A stretch of DNA of 41,531 bases from Candidatus Poribacteria bacterium (GTDB taxonomy: Bacteria > Poribacteria > WGA-4E > WGA-3G), in contig PYIY01000084.1 of assembly GCA_003635195.1 (NCBI GenBank), positions 1-41,531 on the forward strand. Direction: 5' to 3'. Made by a program: the position numbers and the translations under genes. This document shows positions 40,645-41,531 of this stretch, piece after piece (the stretch's first letter is position 1; every line of letters begins with the position of its first letter). A model generated the notes under the pieces. It had not been told where the DNA came from, did not search any database, and was given only the letters and a program-made list of their open reading frames with translations.

Positions 40645-41531
40645 TTACTTGTTTGTGCGAGGTGGTTGAATGACCAGTTCCACTGGTGCTGGTATATCCA
40701 GTTCCAAATCTGGAGTCTGTTCCAAAAGCTTGCGGAGCGGTTCCATATCCTGAATTGGATTCTCACTAACTTTTAAACTCGTTAAACCTGTAAACTGTTC
40801 AACTTGGCTGATGTCATTGATCCGGTTACGGTCAATGTGCAAAACACTTAACTGTGTGGCTCCAGCGATGGGTGAAATGTCTTGGATTCGATTCTTCCCA
40901 AGCCCCAACTCAGTCAAATGTGTGAGTTTAGAAAGTGGGGAAATATCGTTAATTTGATTTCCCCAGATTAACAAAATCTTCAATTGGGTCAACTCTGTTA
41001 ATGGCGTGATGTCGCTGATTTGATTCCGCCAAGCCCATAACGATTTCAATCCAGTTAATCTCGTGATGGGTTTTATGTCCGTGATTTGATTGCCTCCGAG
41101 GTTTAATTCTGCTAATTGTATCAATCCTGAGATCGGTGTGATGTCATTGATCTGGTTTTTATGAAGTCGTAGCTTTGTCAACTGCCTTAATTTTTCAACC
41201 GGTTTTATGTCGTTGATTTGATTGTCTTGAAGCCAGAGCCCTCTGAGTTGTGTCAATTCGGTTAATGGTTCTATATCGCTGATCTGATTGCCCCAAAGCC
41301 ATAGCTTCGTCAGCTGCATCAAGTTCGCGAGGGGTGCGATGTCACTGATCTCGTTTTCACCGAGGGATAGTTCTGTTAGCTTTATTAATTCACTGAGCGG
41401 TGTGAGATCCCTAATTTGATTCTCCTTGAGATATAATCCTGTCAACTGTGTCAATCCGGTAAGCGGTGTGAGATCCCTAATTTGATTCCCGCGCAGTTCC
41501 AAAGTTTTTAATTTTGTGGCTTTCTCAAGTC
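40645..41531 (-). CDS. Leucine-rich repeat protein, C-terminal part (partial at window edge)
   Basis: The frame stays open to the right edge of the window, so the gene begins outside it; the first visible codons (LEKATKLKTLEL) are already part of a repeat. Twelve leucine-rich repeats, each exactly 22 residues (LT.LTQL..L.L..NQI.DI.P), follow, of the SDS22/internalin type. A short tail ends in VELVIQPPRTNK. Such arcs bind proteins; in this group they are often cell-surface proteins, but the N-terminus with any signal is missing. The stop is 51 bases before the DUF1501 gene on the same strand. Confidence 0.9.
   Translation of the reverse strand, partial: LEKATKLKTLELRGNQIRDLTPLTGLTQLTGLYLKENQIRDLTPLSELIKLTELSLGENEISDIAPLANLMQLTKLWLWGNQISDIEPLTELTQLRGLWLQDNQINDIKPVEKLRQLTKLRLHKNQINDITPISGLIQLAELNLGGNQITDIKPITRLTGLKSLWAWRNQISDITPLTELTQLKILLIWGNQINDISPLSKLTHLTELGLGKNRIQDISPIAGATQLSVLHIDRNRINDISQVEQFTGLTSLKVSENPIQDMEPLRKLLEQTPDLELDIPAPVELVIQPPRTNK

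Overview
The window looks like one stretch of a bacterial chromosome from an uncultured, heterotrophic lineage. The best guess is Candidatus Poribacteria or a close relative. That is an inference from gene content: secreted WD40 proteins ending in dockerin domains, C-terminal domains with a YPNPFNPETWIPY motif, several Gfo/Idh/MocA oxidoreductases, DUF1501 proteins with Tat signals, a GH127 glycosidase and a ManD/RspA-type enolase. No rRNA or protein-synthesis marker is present to confirm it. I saw no tRNA, rRNA, CRISPR array or prophage. No gap between genes exceeds 300 bases; the longest (about 200-230 bases) hold repeats, leaders and a few promoters.

Layout. 1-119: the end of a WD40 gene. 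232-3962 (minus): GH127 beta-L-arabinofuranosidase, a degenerate C39-like lipoprotein and a Gfo/Idh dehydrogenase. 4159-7405 (plus): a solo InsA-like zinc-ribbon/HTH protein, then an exported ConA-like protein and an FG-GAP/UnbV protein behind a near-consensus promoter. 7466-7836: a VapB antitoxin with only a 30-codon VapC stub. 7856-13378 (plus): an MBL-fold hydrolase, a 14-blade WD40-dockerin protein, Gfo/Idh, a small unknown protein and a class V aminotransferase. 13504-19643 (plus): a serine-acetyltransferase-like protein, PurH and a large WD40-dockerin-CTD protein. 19744-21176: an HD-domain protein and a HicB-HicB-HicA locus whose toxin is frameshifted. 21218-27748 (plus): iron alcohol dehydrogenase, SNase-like lipoprotein, 2-hydroxyacid dehydrogenase, HyuA and a ManD/RspA-like enolase, a plausible small-acid/sugar catabolic group. 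27735-28655 (minus): MurB. 28874-29410 (plus): a small exported Gly/Arg-rich protein. 29547-37308 (minus): matrixin-TPR protease, pentapeptide-repeat potassium channel, AAA ATPase, Gfo/Idh and a second channel. 37435-41531 (minus): two tandem DUF1501 proteins and the end of a leucine-rich-repeat protein.

The most unusual signal is a dispersed leader cassette. It has a 5' box like AGCCCGTAACG and a 3' box like CCGAACCGCAAGGAAA that supplies the ribosome binding site. It lies upstream of three unrelated genes, occurs once as an orphan, and seems to be inserted in frame inside hyuA. A second palindromic insert in hyuA and a C6/G6 repeat inside purH suggest that repeats enter coding regions here as Rickettsia palindromic elements do. 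A second theme is toxin decay: both toxin-antitoxin loci keep the antitoxin and have a broken toxin. A third is a pair of paralogous pentapeptide-repeat/K+-channel fusions, one directly downstream of an OLD/RecF-like ATPase.
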